This document shows positions 31,901 through 42,530 of a stretch of 64,000 nucleotides of DNA, in pieces. The translations under genes and the position numbers were made by a program. The notes under the pieces were generated by a model, which saw nothing but the letters and a program-made list of their open reading frames with translations, had not been told where the DNA came from and ran no database searches. Numbering within the stretch: the stretch's first letter is position 1; every line of letters starts with the position of its first letter. The DNA comes from Macrothele yani (Eukaryota > Arthropoda > Arachnida > Araneae > Macrothelidae): positions 68,698,594-68,762,593 of the forward strand of contig CM077024.1 in NCBI GenBank assembly GCA_039090855.1, in the 5' to 3' direction.

Positions 31901-32810
31901 TTTTTAAATATCTCAAAAACTATTGCGGTTCAAACGATGAAAATGGAGTTCTTTTCAGTTCACACGATTTGCTAACGAATGCCTATTTTGAAATTTTGAA
32001 TTTCCATGGTGGGGGCTGGTGAAATGGTCGGTCTTTCTGTATATATGCAAATTCTGAATATTATTTGTTAAATATCTCAAAAACTATTGCGGTTCAAACG
32101 ATGAAAATGGAGTTCTTTTCAGTTCACACGATTTGCTAACGAATGCCTATTTTGAAATTTTGAATTTCCATGGTGGGGGGCTGGTGAAATGGTCGGTCTT
32201 TCTGTATATATGCAAATTCTGAATATTATTTGTTAAATATCTCAAAAACTGTTGCGGTTCAAACGATAGAAATGGAGTTCATTCCGGTTCATACGATTTA
32301 CTAACGAATGGCTATTTCGAAATTTTGAATTTCCATGGTGGGGGCTGGTGAAATGGTCGGCCTCCTATAATTATATGCAAATTCTCAATATTATTTGTTA
32401 AATATCTCAAAAACTATTGTGGTTCAAACGATGAAAATGGAGTTCATTCCGGTTCATACGATTTATTAACGAATGGCTATGCTGAAATTTGAAATATCTA
32501 TTTTTTGGGGGTACCATTTCACCAGCCCCCACTTTGTTTTTTAAATAACTCAAAAACTATTGCGGTTCAAACGAAAAAAATTGAGTTCATTCCGGTTCAT
32601 ACGTGGTACAAACGAATGGTGCAAAAAAAATTTAAAAATTCCATGGTGGGGGCTATCGTTTCACCAGCCCCCACTTTGTTTTTTAAATATCTCCAAAACT
32701 TTTGCGGTTCAAACGAAAAAAACCGAGTTCATTCCGGTTCATACGTGGTACAAACGAATGGTGTCTGAAAAATTAAAAAATTCCGTGGTGGGGGCTGGTG
32801 AAATGCACCT
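28936..32810 (+). repeat. right arm satellite array, inverted relative to left arm
   Basis: About 24 monomers are the reverse complement of the left-arm types (TTTCCATGATGAGGGG, TTCATACGATTTACTAACGA, ATATATGCAAATTC). The outermost two (32500-32810) are the special terminal type with ACGTGGTACAAACGAATGG. The inner end (28936-29240) matches 14838-15179. The array is less than half as long as the left one. Confidence 0.9.
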
Positions 32811-32820
32811 GACTTGTTCA

Positions 32821-33615
32821 AACCTTTTTTTTTCTTTTTCGTGCTTAAATTACTTGACATCTGAAACGTATTTACAGCTTACACAATTCATTTGTTTAAT
32901 AGCAAAAAATCTTATTTCATTTATTTATCTTCATTTTCCTCTATTCTGTCTTAAAGTTTTACCCGTTTACCTGTTTCCATATTTTATTTAATTATTCATT
33001 CATTCCTTTTGATCTTTCTACATTAAGAATCACTTTGCTGTTCTTAAGGGTTTTGGTAATTCTTTTCTTAACTGCCGAGATATCGTTTCTCTGTATCTTG
33101 CAAACAAAAGGTGGAAAATGGAAAGCAGCTCTTCAAATCAAACGACTAGATTCATATTGCTCTGTTGAATTTGCCTATTAATGCTTCATTTGGTTAGGCA
33201 TAAATTTACATAATTATTCTTACTATTTTCCTAAAGTTAAATATGTTGCATTCAATTAAACCTTCACTGGAAGAATTTGCGCTAAATATTTTGCTATCAG
33301 CTACCCGTGAGTCGCGCCTTTGGTATATCATTATTAATTGTTCTACTTCACAAAAAGCAATTTTCGTAGTTTTTATTCTTCATAAAAAATCTCTCATAAC
33401 GACATTACATGTTTCTCTTCGTTATTTGCTCAGGGGCGTATTTTCGTATAAAAATCTCCGATTTCTTCGACAAAAATACTTATATTGGCTTAAATACTAA
33501 GTGGTATGTAGCTTAGAGGTTTTTGTGTAATAGATAATAAGAAGTAAACTTTTCTTTGTGAAATTTCTAATACTTAAAACACTATTTTTTAACTATTTAT
33601 AGTTACAGATCTATC
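32821..33615. other. AT-rich spacer, nothing recognised
   Basis: An open frame of 85 codons at 33243-33500 has no recognisable domain and ordinary AT-rich composition. It is not called as a gene. Confidence 0.4.
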
Positions 33616-33619
33616 CACC

Positions 33620-34556
33620 CTGGTACCTTAAATATTTTCACTCCTTAGCTCCTCTGTAAAAAGAACTATCGGAGAAATCTCAACCAAATTTGGTACACAT
33701 ACTTTCCACAGTATGCGGTTTCGAATTTCGAAACAAAACATTTAGTTCAAAATTCAGCCGCTAGGGTGACATTTGATGCTTTTGTCCGCTTAAGTTTCAT
33801 ATTACGTTGGCTATTTAACGAATTTCGGATGTGGTTTCACAGCATTATTCATCATTGGCCCTCATTTGTGTGAAGAAAATTCTGTGTGTGAGCCAATAAC
33901 ATGCTCTGGTAATGCCGCTAGATACGGAAACATGCTTCAAAACTTCGTCATTCCAACACTTCAGCAGAAATGTTGTCGGAGCGCCACAATCTTAATTCCA
34001 GATGGTGCACCCCTCATATCGGATTAAATGTGCAAGCAGTAACATTTTTCAACGAGAGAGTGATTAGCCGACCATTCCCAACGTCAACGTCATGGCAGCC
34101 GGGATCACTAGATCTGAACACCTGTACCTTTGGGTTATGGGAATATTTAAAGACCCTCGTTTATGAAGGAAATATTCCCAACTTAGTTGTCTTAAATAAA
34201 AGACAGAGTTTCACGTTTGAGACAACTCCATTTAGGTCAGTTGCGTTTCGCCTTTGAGTGTGTAGTTCAGCGAATGCAGTTTTTAGAGCATGGAGACGGA
34301 GGCCACATAGAACCGTATCTGTGATTTAACCTTCATATTCTTTAGATAACCTATGTAATATGCAAATTTAGAGAACAGCAGCGCCAAATTTCATCCTAGC
34401 TGCTGCATTTTGAATTAATTAATTTTTCTTCGAAATATTGAAATCGCATTCTCAGGAAAGTATGTATACCAAATTTAGTTGAGCTTTGTCTAATAGTTTT
34501 CCCTACGGAGAGCTCTGAGCATCTCCTCGTAAATTGTGATCACCCGGTATTACTGA
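33620..34556 (+). mobile_element. transposon relic with long (~150 bp) terminal inverted repeats
   Basis: About 33640-33785 and 34385-34545 are diverged reverse complements. Matching phrases include CCAAATTTGGTACACATACT against the complement of AGTATGTATACCAAATTTAG, and TTCAAAATTCAGCCGCTAGG against the complement of CTAGCTGCTGCATTTTGAAT. The right end is CACCCGGTA. Between the repeats lies a plus-strand transposase remnant. The left border is uncertain by about 20 bases. Confidence 0.7.
33905..34325 (+). pseudogene. C-terminal transposase remnant, same lineage as 1205-2472
   Basis: In mixed frames it reads APHIGLNVQ, ITRSEHLYLWVMGIF (decayed from an SPDLTPLDFFLWG-type third-Asp motif), LVYEGNIPNLVVLNKR and a C-terminal METEATYRTVS. 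The N-terminal half is missing. Several shifts are present. Confidence 0.7.
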
Positions 34557-35121
34557 GTTTGTTTCAGAAAGCCCTTTCCTTTCCTTTCAATATCGCTTAG
34601 TCTGGCGACATAACATGTTTGTCTTTCCCAATTCTCCGAATAAATAACTACTGAATCACATTGCAGTGTTTCTCCGACTAATATCAAAATCCTGTGACTA
34701 CGTTCACCATTGGTTCGAAAGAATACAGTCTCATAAAAATATGTTTCCCAGATATAAGTTCTGCATCGACTTATGAACATTATTGGCATAATTGCAGGAA
34801 ATAATTAATTAGTGCAGTCGTCGAACATGAACGCCTTGCAATTGTTACACACTTCGCCGACTTACTGAATATTTGGTTAAACCGTATGAATAGGTAACCA
34901 CAATGTAGCACAAGAATGAAAAGTGCTGTGCTCGTAAAACGAGCCATCACAAAATCGAAATGAGACATTACATTTAGAACGAGATTTATAGTAAAAAAAA
35001 AAAAAAACACACAGCTACATTGATACCTGACTCTGCTCTTCATCGTGTCATAGATAGAGAACTGATCCAGTTATTTAAAACATTCTGCACAAATTTATCA
35101 TCTTTGACTTTATTTTTTAAA
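34557..35121. other. AT-rich spacer, nothing recognised
   Basis: No recognised gene. It contains an A14 run near 34994. Confidence 0.4.
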
Positions 35122-35123
35122 TA

Positions 35124-36546
35124 CACTCGCGGAAAGTGAAAAAAGAACACCAAGAAGGACAGGTCTGATACTAACGAAATTTATACAGCGTAATAACGGG
35201 ATACAGAGGATAACGTGATCAAAACATTATGGCAAAAGACAGCTGTATTTGCTGGTAAACTGGAAAATAACATTTCCATGTAACATGGTTAGTACGAGGT
35301 TGAACCGCCATGAACTGCGTCACACTGTGCAATGCTGGCACGGAGTCTGTCGTACAGATGTTGGATGTAAGTTTGGGGTATTGAGTTCCAAGCATCCTCA
35401 ACCTGGATGCGTAAATCAGGGATGGTCGTGGCTGGCCGTGGAGATCGGATGAGTCGTTGCCCCATAAAATCCCAAACGTGTTTAATGGGGGACTAATCCG
35501 GTGAACGTGCGGGCCATGGAAGTTGTCTCACACCCTGAAGTGCATGTTGCGTTGCACATGCCGTGTGTGGGCGTGCGTTATTTTGCTGGAAAACACCACG
35601 TTGAACCGACCTTACAAATGGCACAACAACGAGCTGAATGATGTTGTTGATGTAGGAGGTGCTGTTTAACGTACCCGGTACAAACACTAGTTGTGCACGG
35701 AAGCGATAGCTAATCGCTCCCCTCACCAGGAGACCAACCCTGTGTGTCGCTGGCGGATGCAAGAAGGGTGGAGATGCACCCCTGTGCGTCTGCGAACACG
35801 CATACGGCCATCGGAGGCTCCCAAACAGAATCTGCTTTCATCGCTGAACACGACAGATCGCCATTGCGTTCTCCAGTGCAAACGTTGGCGACACCACTGC
35901 AGCCGTTCCTGCTGGTGGGCTGGAGTCAGAGGTACACATGCCAGAGGCACACGTGCACGTAGTCCTGCATCCAGTAGACGGTTGCGGATTGTTCGCACAG
36001 TCACCTCAGGTGCAACGGCAGCTCGGATTTGCGTCGCAGTGGATGTTCTGCTTGGCAACGCCGCTCTTTTTATGCGTCGATCGGTCTGCTCATCATTCCG
36101 TCTGTGACTCCCGGTTCCACGTCTTCTCGTGTGGGAATGTTCCTCGGACCATCTACGCCACCATCGTACCACCACCGATACTTCCCGTCCAATTCGCTCC
36201 GCAATACGACGATACGATCACCCGGCCTCGCGGAGTCCGACTAGACGACCTCGCTCAAAGCCCGATAACTGCTGAAATCTTACACGTCTTCCATGTTCAG
36301 GCATTGCAGCTTCTTCAGGGTCTTCGCACGTGCCCGTATGCCGACGACTGATTACATTCACTTCGCCGTTCTCCTTAAACACCACCGACGATAATTTGCA
36401 TATTATGCCGTGCTGTGGCGTAAGCGCTCATCGGTCGGTCCCGAAATTAACATCACACCTACGCAAACTCGACCCCATTAACATATGTAAATTTCATGAT
36501 CGTCCGCCAATTCCTTCTTGGTGTTCTTTTTCACTTACCGCCAGTG
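35124..36546 (-). mobile_element. complete 1423-bp Tc1 element with TA target duplication
   Basis: The terminal inverted repeats are CACTCGCGGAAAGTGAAAAA on the left and, as reverse complement, CACTGGCGGTAAGTGAAAAA on the right. Both continue to AAAGAACACCAAGAAGGA. TA flanks both sides (35122-35123 and 36547-36548). Confidence 0.95.
35300..36350 (-). pseudogene. Tc1 transposase relic of 35124-36546
   Basis: The minus-strand order is: QLSGFERGRLVGLREAG (first helix-turn-helix, near 36250), RRIAERIG and VVRWWRRWSEE, RIKRAALPSRTSTATQIRAA (second helix-turn-helix), SVVFSDESRFCLGASDGRMR (first Asp, about 35820). After a frameshift near 35740 it reads RVGLLVRGAISY, VFQQNNARPHTA (second Asp replaced by Asn), PWPARSPD and a stop followed by SPIKHVWD (Glu replaced by Lys). 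It ends GGSTSY near 35290. Catalytic residues two and three are both changed, so it is dead even apart from the shifts. Confidence 0.85.
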
Positions 36547-36552
36547 TATATA

Positions 36553-37850
36553 AAACCTGCGTCCGAAAAGTTTAGGGACTGAGGCAATAAAGAATGTAAA
36601 AAAGTGTCATACTCACAATTAATGCTGCTCACCTTCAAAACACCGCCCTTCTATATCAATACACAGTTTCCAGCATTTGTGAAGTTTCTGAAAACAGTTC
36701 TGGAAGACACTTTCAGGGATGTCCGCAAGTTGTTTTGTCACGGCTGCTTGAATAGATGTAATGTTTGCATGATACTATAGATGCAATGTTTGCATGATAC
36801 TGTCCTTTTAGTGCCCGTTTTATCCTAGGGGAACAGGAAGAAGTCACATGGTGAAGAATCAGGGGAATACGGGGCATGTGACAACACAGTGATTTGATGG
36901 GGACGGCGGCGACGAATACTGCTGCACAAAAATCTTAAAACTTGCTTGTGGAATACTTGATTTACAGTTTAGCCCACTGGTACGAATTCCTTGTGGACTA
37001 TACCTTTCGAATAAAAAAAAACTATCAGTATCGTCATTGTCTTTGATGGTTGAGTGTAGGCTTTCTTGGTCGATGGTAAGTCGGTAACTCCCCATTCAGC
37101 GCTTTGTCGCTTGGTTTGCGGATACACTGCAGACACTATGTTTCACCTCCTACAACAATTCTGGAGCAAAAATCTAGATCCTCAGCTGCAGTGCCGAGCA
37201 TATCGGAACAGACTGATGAACGAGCCTCCTTTTGGCCATCATTCGGAACTTGGAGTACTAATCTGGCAGTAAGCTTTCGTTTCCCTAGATCCTCGAGTAT
37301 AATTTCATGGCAGATAGACTTACTGATGACCACCAACTCAGCCAAACCTTTCTCTGGTATTTGGCTTCTTTCTTTAACTGATTGGGTATGCACCTCTTCA
37401 AGTTTTTCCGCTGTCCGCATACTGGGGAGACGCCCAGATCTTGGATCATCATCAAAGGATTACCGTCAGTCACGAAACCGTGCATGTTTACCAATCATCA
37501 TAAAAGGATTCCCGTCAGTTACGAAACCGTGCATGTTTACCGTTCGAAAACTCTGCGGCGGAATAATGCTGTGTCTCCATATGCTCCTTTTAACATTATG
37601 TAAATTTCAGTAGCTGATTTACCAAGTTTCCAACAAAAATGGATGTTTAATCTCTGCTCTTCAGTGACTAAAGTGCAATGGGACGAGAACGCTTGCGATG
37701 ACTCGCTTAATGCCCTGTACCAGCATAAACTGGTTTCCCGCTGTTTGCTGATTGACCAAGAACTGCTTTCTTCTGGCATACACGCATACACATCCCACAC
37801 ATGTTACGTTAGTTATACGGTTAGTCCTGGTACTTATTGGACGTAGGTTG
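36553..37850 (-). mobile_element. 1298-bp mariner element with TA target duplication
   Basis: The ends are AAACCTGCGTCCGAAAAGTT on the left and, as reverse complement, CAACCTACGTCCAATAAGTA on the right. TA is at 36551-36552 and 37851-37852. It begins only 6 bases (TATATA) from the end of the neighbouring Tc1. The length is typical of mariner. Confidence 0.85.
36600..37665 (-). pseudogene. mariner transposase relic of 36553-37850
   Basis: The minus strand reads QRLNIHFCWKLGKSATEIYI (from about 37665), then DPRSGRLPS, AELVVISKSICHEIILEDLG, AEDLDFCSRIVVGGET (first Asp changed to Gly, near 37140), YSKGIVHKEFVPVG and HAPYSPDSSPCDFFLFP (third Asp, near 36860). A duplicated phrase of about 45 bases (ACGAAACCGTGCATGTTTAC at 37479 and again near 37521) sits inside the coding region. 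The HDN motif with the second Asp is not visible. Confidence 0.85.
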
Positions 37851-37869
37851 TAATAAAAAACGACTTTTG

Positions 37870-39884
37870 GCATAAAATGTTTGTCAAAGTGCACTTCGAG
37901 TGAATTGCATCGACGTTTTTCGTTAAGCTAATGTTTGACCTTTCGGTTTCAAGAGAAACGTCTCGCTTTATAATGTGAAATACTTGTAGTCGAATTTTAC
38001 GATCACGTTTAGAGCAAGTTTTCTCTGTGAAGCACGGCGAGCGCATGTTTGATGTATCCGAGAAAGATAAAACAAGAAAATTGACACCAAATTTTCGGGT
38101 GTAATAAGCACGTCTTTTGAATCCGTTCTGACGCAAATTAAATTTATCAAAGCTATTCAAAGTCAATGGAACCGGTATGGGAAACAATAGATCTGACCAA
38201 AGAAAGAAGATTTTCAGTCGGGTTTTTAATCCCTCAGATATTGCTGTAAACGAAATCGTAAGCTTACGAACTCTTAGAAACAGAGATATCGACAAAAATA
38301 AGATATGACTTTACGTCCCGTGGTGGAAAACCATGCATTATTTTAGGAAGAAACTATTCTCAAAAGGTTTATCCGTATAAGCGGCATCGGTCGAAGAAAA
38401 CAAAAATTAGTCGAGTTTTCAGGATTCCAGATTTTGCAACAAATACTTCAGAAGCAGAAATTAACACATATGACCCCTGGTGGCTAAACCATTCTTTACC
38501 AAACATTAGAAATTATGTGAAAAATATTTTTCATCAGGTCTTGTATGCGATATAGGAGGGATTTTTCAAATCAGAGCTTTAGGAGCAGAAATAACGCAGA
38601 AAACGCAATTTACCTTTGTGCCCCCTAGCGGAAAGTGTATGATTTACTTGAAAATTTTGAATTTATAGTAAAAACATTTCGCATTGGGAACATTATGCAA
38701 CAAAGAAGGAATTTTTCAAATCGTACTCTTAGAAGTAGAGATATTGACAAAAATAAGATGTACATCTACGCCCCCTGGCGTAGAAACCCTGTATTTTTTC
38801 AAGAAGAAAATTCTCCTAAAAGGTTTGTCGACATGAGTAGTATCGGTCAACAAACGACGTTTTTTTCAATCGAAAATTTAGAAGCTCATATTTTGCTGCA
38901 AATACATGAAAAGCGGAAATTAAAATTTACGCCCCCTGGTGGCCAAACTATTTTTTTGCAAAAATTGGAAATTATGCGCAAACGATTTCCTATCAGGAGC
39001 TGTATCCGGTGCAGAAAGAATTTTTCAAATTGGAGATTTAGAAGAAGAGATATAAGGGGAAACGCAATTTACCGCTATGCCCCTTAGCGGAAAGTCTATG
39101 AATTACTTGAAAATTTTGAAATCATATGAAAACCATGTCACACGGAAAACACTATAGAACAAAAAAGGAATTTTTCAAATCGCACTCCTAGAAGTAGAGA
39201 TATTGACAAAAATAAGATGTACATCTACGCCCCCTGGCGGAGAAACTGTGGAATATTTTAAGAAAAAATATTCCGAAAAGGTTTATCGATGTGAGTGGCA
39301 TCAGTCCACGAAATAATTTTTAAATCTATATTTTAAAAGCTACGATTTTATGGCAAAAACATCAGAAGCAAAAATTAACACTTACGCCCCCTGGTGGCCA
39401 AAAGTATTCTTTACCAAAAAACTGAAATTATATGCAAAACATTTTCCATTAGGAGATGTATCCGCTGAAGAAAAAAAATTTCAAATCGGAGTTTTAGAAG
39501 AAAAGTTATCGGGGGAAATGTAATTTACTTTTACGCCCCCTAGCGGAAAATCTATGCGTAATTTAAAAAAGTAACTATATCTAAAATACTCTTCGACATA
39601 AATGGAATCGAGAGATATAAATTTTTTTTCAATCGGATGTTTAGAAGCAAATATGTGGAATAAAAAGTATTTTTGAATTCGACATCATCTGCATTTACGC
39701 CCTCTACCGGCGAAATTGCCCATCGTAAAGAAAGCGAAATAAAGGATAATCATTTGCATATTTCAAGCTTCCCAATGCAAAAACAATTTTTTAAGTGGAA
39801 CTAATAGTTGCTGAGATATCGTGGGTACAGGCGGACGGACGGACAAACCGATAACAGAAGCACGATCTTCTTTACAAAAGACGT
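37870..39884 (+). repeat. ordered ~150-bp repeat array with CTCF-like cores, copy 1
   Basis: Ten unit cores occur: about 38316, 38474, 38621, 38771, 38932, 39080, 39230, 39388, 39536 and 39700. Each has the form ACGCCCCCTRGYGG, preceded by a phrase like TTTTTCAAATCGGANTTTTA and AGAAGCAGAGATATCG. Three unit types, with cores CTGGCGGAGAAAC, CTGGTGGCCAAAC and CTAGCGGAAAG, follow one another in fixed order, giving a 455-459 bp higher-order period. The copy starts with a non-repeated head (GACACCAAATTTTCGGGTGT near 38075). It ends with GAGATATCGTG, GGACGGACGGACAAACCG and AAGCACGATCTTCTTTAC. There is no open frame of interest and no known family name. Confidence 0.8.
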
Positions 39885-40380
39885 GCTACCAAGAAGCTCA
39901 CGGATCAGGAGAATAACAAGAGCTAATGAATCAATGATCAGCGTAAAGCCATCAAGTGGCGATGAGCTGGGCATATTGCAAGAGAAACTAAACAGTGTCG
40001 GGAGTTATTTTGATTTTTTTTTTTTGATTGGAGGTTTAACGACCACCGTGAGCAACTCAATGGGCTATAAGCAGTCACCCGTCCCTAATTTAGGGTCACG
40101 GGTTCCAGGGAAGGGAGAGAGCCAGCGCCGTAAGACAAACACAACATCCATGCCTCACCGGGATTCGAACCCGGACCCCTTACGGACGAATGATCAGAGG
40201 CCAGCGCCTTAGAACACTGCGCCACCGGGGCAGCGTGTCCGGAGTTAAAGTACTACAGATCTGTAGACGGCGTATCGAGGGACAGGAAAATATCTAGAAT
40301 ACCACGTAGAAGATGGATGAATGAAATCCGAAAGCATGGGAGAGTGAATTTGTAACAATTTAGAAACGTAGTTAGAGTTA
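39885..40380 (+). pseudogene. RTE 3' coding fragment split by a SINE
   Basis: It reads AIKWR, stop, AGHIARE near 39950-39985 before the SINE, and VDGVSRDRK, RRRWMNEIRKHGRVN (40262-40350) after it. These match the C-terminal domain of the RTE elements at 20.9-25.9 kb. Confidence 0.75.
40008..40234 (-). mobile_element. tRNA-derived SINE with 13-bp target duplication
   Basis: Same family as 13109-13327, on the minus strand, with B-box complement GGGATTCGAACCC and a poly-A (T-run) end at 40008-40022. The target duplications GTGTCGGGAGTTA (39995-40007) and GTGTCCGGAGTTA (40235-40247) differ at one base. Confidence 0.9.
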
Positions 40381-40513
40381 AAATATTTAATAGGGTTATA
40401 AAATTCGTAAATGCTTTCAAAAGTCAAGAGGCATTTGGAAGGAAATTAAAAATATGAGGATCTCAGTAATTTTGACGCCATTTCAATTTCTTAATAAATT
40501 TGATAAGTCTTGA

Positions 40514-41655
40514 CAATTGCGTACAAAATTAAAGTCGGGAAGGCATACGCAGGGATAAAAAGAAAAATGCGTAACAACAGGTAAAGGCGTTTGTCGTGTA
40601 AAAAGAAACGATCATAAGGATACACATTTCATAAAAATAGAAAAATATGTACACATTTTGCGTATACAGAGTTACATACGCTATTGTCACCAAGGTGAGA
40701 TTTAAGAATATAACCTAAAATGTCTTAATAAAGATTGCGATAACCTCCTACAGATAGAGAACTCTCACAACGACGATACGTACTCATTACCATGTTGTTG
40801 ATGAACTCTGGAGACAAAAATTCCATTCCCCGATGAAGGCGGTGCATAGCTGGGGGCGAGGGGTTGATGAGCTTCTACGTGTCGTCCGAGAGCATCCCAG
40901 GTTTAGATCCAAATACCTGGATGGCCAGTTCATAAGCAGGATATTCTCGGTCTGTAAGAAACCATTGACAAACTGAGCTCTGTGCATGCAAGAGTTATCC
41001 TCCCTCGAAAGGAAATCAGGAGCAACAACTCCCCAAACATGTCGGACATAAAGGTCTCGGATCTCGTCGCTATAGTTCTCAGCATTCATAGCTCGTCTTG
41101 CGGGCAAGTAAAGTGTTGTGGGGTTATTGAATAACATGGCACTCTACTGGAGCAGACCATCGTCTTCAAAGGTGTCTCGTTCGCGAACGTTTGTAGGGTC
41201 ATTATGGGTTCCCTTCAGATAAAATGCCGAAAAGGATCTATTTGTTGACTAAACCCTGACTTGTCTGTAAAACGAAAACCGACTCTCTCATGTGGGCTTC
41301 AGGAAGGACGTTCCTTGCACCTGTTCAAAAGAGCTCTCCTGTGAGATATGGTTACGCGGGACAGAAACCATGGGTCTGTCCCGCTAACCGTATCATTTAG
41401 GAAATCATTTGAATCCACCGGAACGCTACTCACATTCGCTGTCAACAACAAATGCCACTTCCATTCCCTGTTGGCTTCATGTATGTACCTCAATTCACAT
41501 ATTCGACAGTATTTTCATCATTAATATACAAACACTGAGGGCATTTGTTTCTCGAGTCGATTTGCATATGTCCCGTGAACATCGTAATATTTCATTTAGC
41601 GCTTTGTATTATTTGTATGCAATTGTCTTCCGGACTTTAATTTTTGACACCAGTG
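40514..41655 (-). pseudogene. Tc1 element relic, family B
   Basis: One terminus is, as reverse complement at 41655, CACTGGTGTCAAAAATTAAA, with TA outside. The other (40514) is a diverged CAATTGCGTACAAAATTAAA. Minus-strand coding remnants are AEQVAGSRF-type fragments near 41340, HFTCP and EIRDLYVRHVWGVVAPDFL (near 41040), DNSCMHRAQFVNGFLQTEN (second Asp region) and MNWPSRYLDLN. Homologous to 53216-54660, including the untranslated part CACCTTGGTGA. Heavily mutated. Confidence 0.8.
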
Positions 41656-41700
41656 TATAAGTCAAGCAAAAGAAACAGGCTAAAAATATCGTGGTATTGT

Positions 41701-42000
41701 TTACGGGTATATGTCTTGCAAGGGTAGCTTTGCAAATTTACTCTTCCGATCACTTTTGAACGCCCCACTACCGGAGTGGCGATTTTCGTAGTCAAGCTGA
41801 ACAGTAGCTGTTGCATCACCTCTTAAAAACGAAAGCATTTCGAGGAATGTACTACTGTAGCCAACATAACTTTGGAAGGTAGTAGGACAGGAGTTCATAA
41901 GCACATCCCGACGGGTGTGGGAAGAAAAGATAAGCATATTTTCTTGGGGAATTCCTCCAGATCTCATTCGTTTGTTGTTTCCTCCCAGTAGTGGTTTGTT
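41701..42000 (-). other. candidate host 3' exon (weak)
   Basis: On the minus strand, TTTTCTGTTTCTCGCATTTCAG forms a good-looking 3' splice site that ends at 42001. An open frame follows to a TAA at 41701-41703, encoding about 99 residues with balanced composition (for example LLGGNNKRMRSGGIPQENML, YSSTFLEMLSFLRGDATATV). I do not recognise the protein, and no upstream exon or transcript evidence is visible. It could be chance or an unrecognised transposon. Confidence 0.2.
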
Positions 42001-42004
42001 CTGA

Positions 42005-42530
42005 AATGCGAGAAACAGAAAACATTTTGAGATTCGGTTTTGTTTTTCTCCCATAAGTGCGAGGAAATGCTATTTCGTGAGCCGCTTTTCATATTCGCAG
42101 CAAAACACACTGATCAGATTTAGAAAGACTTTTATAGTCATAAATATTTTCTGATAGGCAACACTGTTGTTATGTTTTCAAGAATGAAGATAAATTGGGA
42201 GAAAGAAATGGAACTGCGGTAATAAGAAAAAGCTCCATGCATCGAGATTTGAATATGCAGCTGGCTGAAAGAACAGAACCTGTTGAAAAACAGAAAAGAA
42301 CAGCTACAAAGAATTTCTATTTTTCGGGTAGATTTCAGCTTTGAGCAGATAAAAATGAATAGTTTCAAGAGCTTCTTTCTCTCTCTTTCACAGTATATCT
42401 ACTAATTTAAATAGTTCTATTAAGTAGTCATATTTTCAGGAGGATCAAGAATTTCTTTGTGGGAAAAAGTAAATAAAGATTTAAATATCTCCTTCTAAAA
42501 AGATAAAAGGCAGTTTTCGTCTTTAAAGGA
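42005..42530. other. AT-rich spacer, nothing recognised
   Basis: No gene or repeat recognised. Confidence 0.4.

Larger units (their letters stand above)
5066..32810. mobile_element. 27.7-kb foldback (long terminal inverted repeat) element with satellite arms
   Basis: The left end AGGTGCATTTCACCAGCCCC is the reverse complement of the right end. Both are directly flanked by GACTTGTTC (5057-5065 and 32811-32819), a 9-bp direct repeat. The homology continues inward through satellite arrays, then through inverted copies of a gag-like gene. Each array starts with a special terminal monomer type found nowhere else in the arms. The two gag-like copies are only about 70% identical in protein over their best part, so the structure is old and not an assembly fold. 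Known relatives by architecture are Drosophila FB elements (repeat-filled TIRs, 9-bp duplications, Mutator superfamily) and Galileo. No transposase was found inside, so it would be non-autonomous. An alternative is an ancient inverted duplication whose flanking 9-mer is coincidental. Confidence 0.65.
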
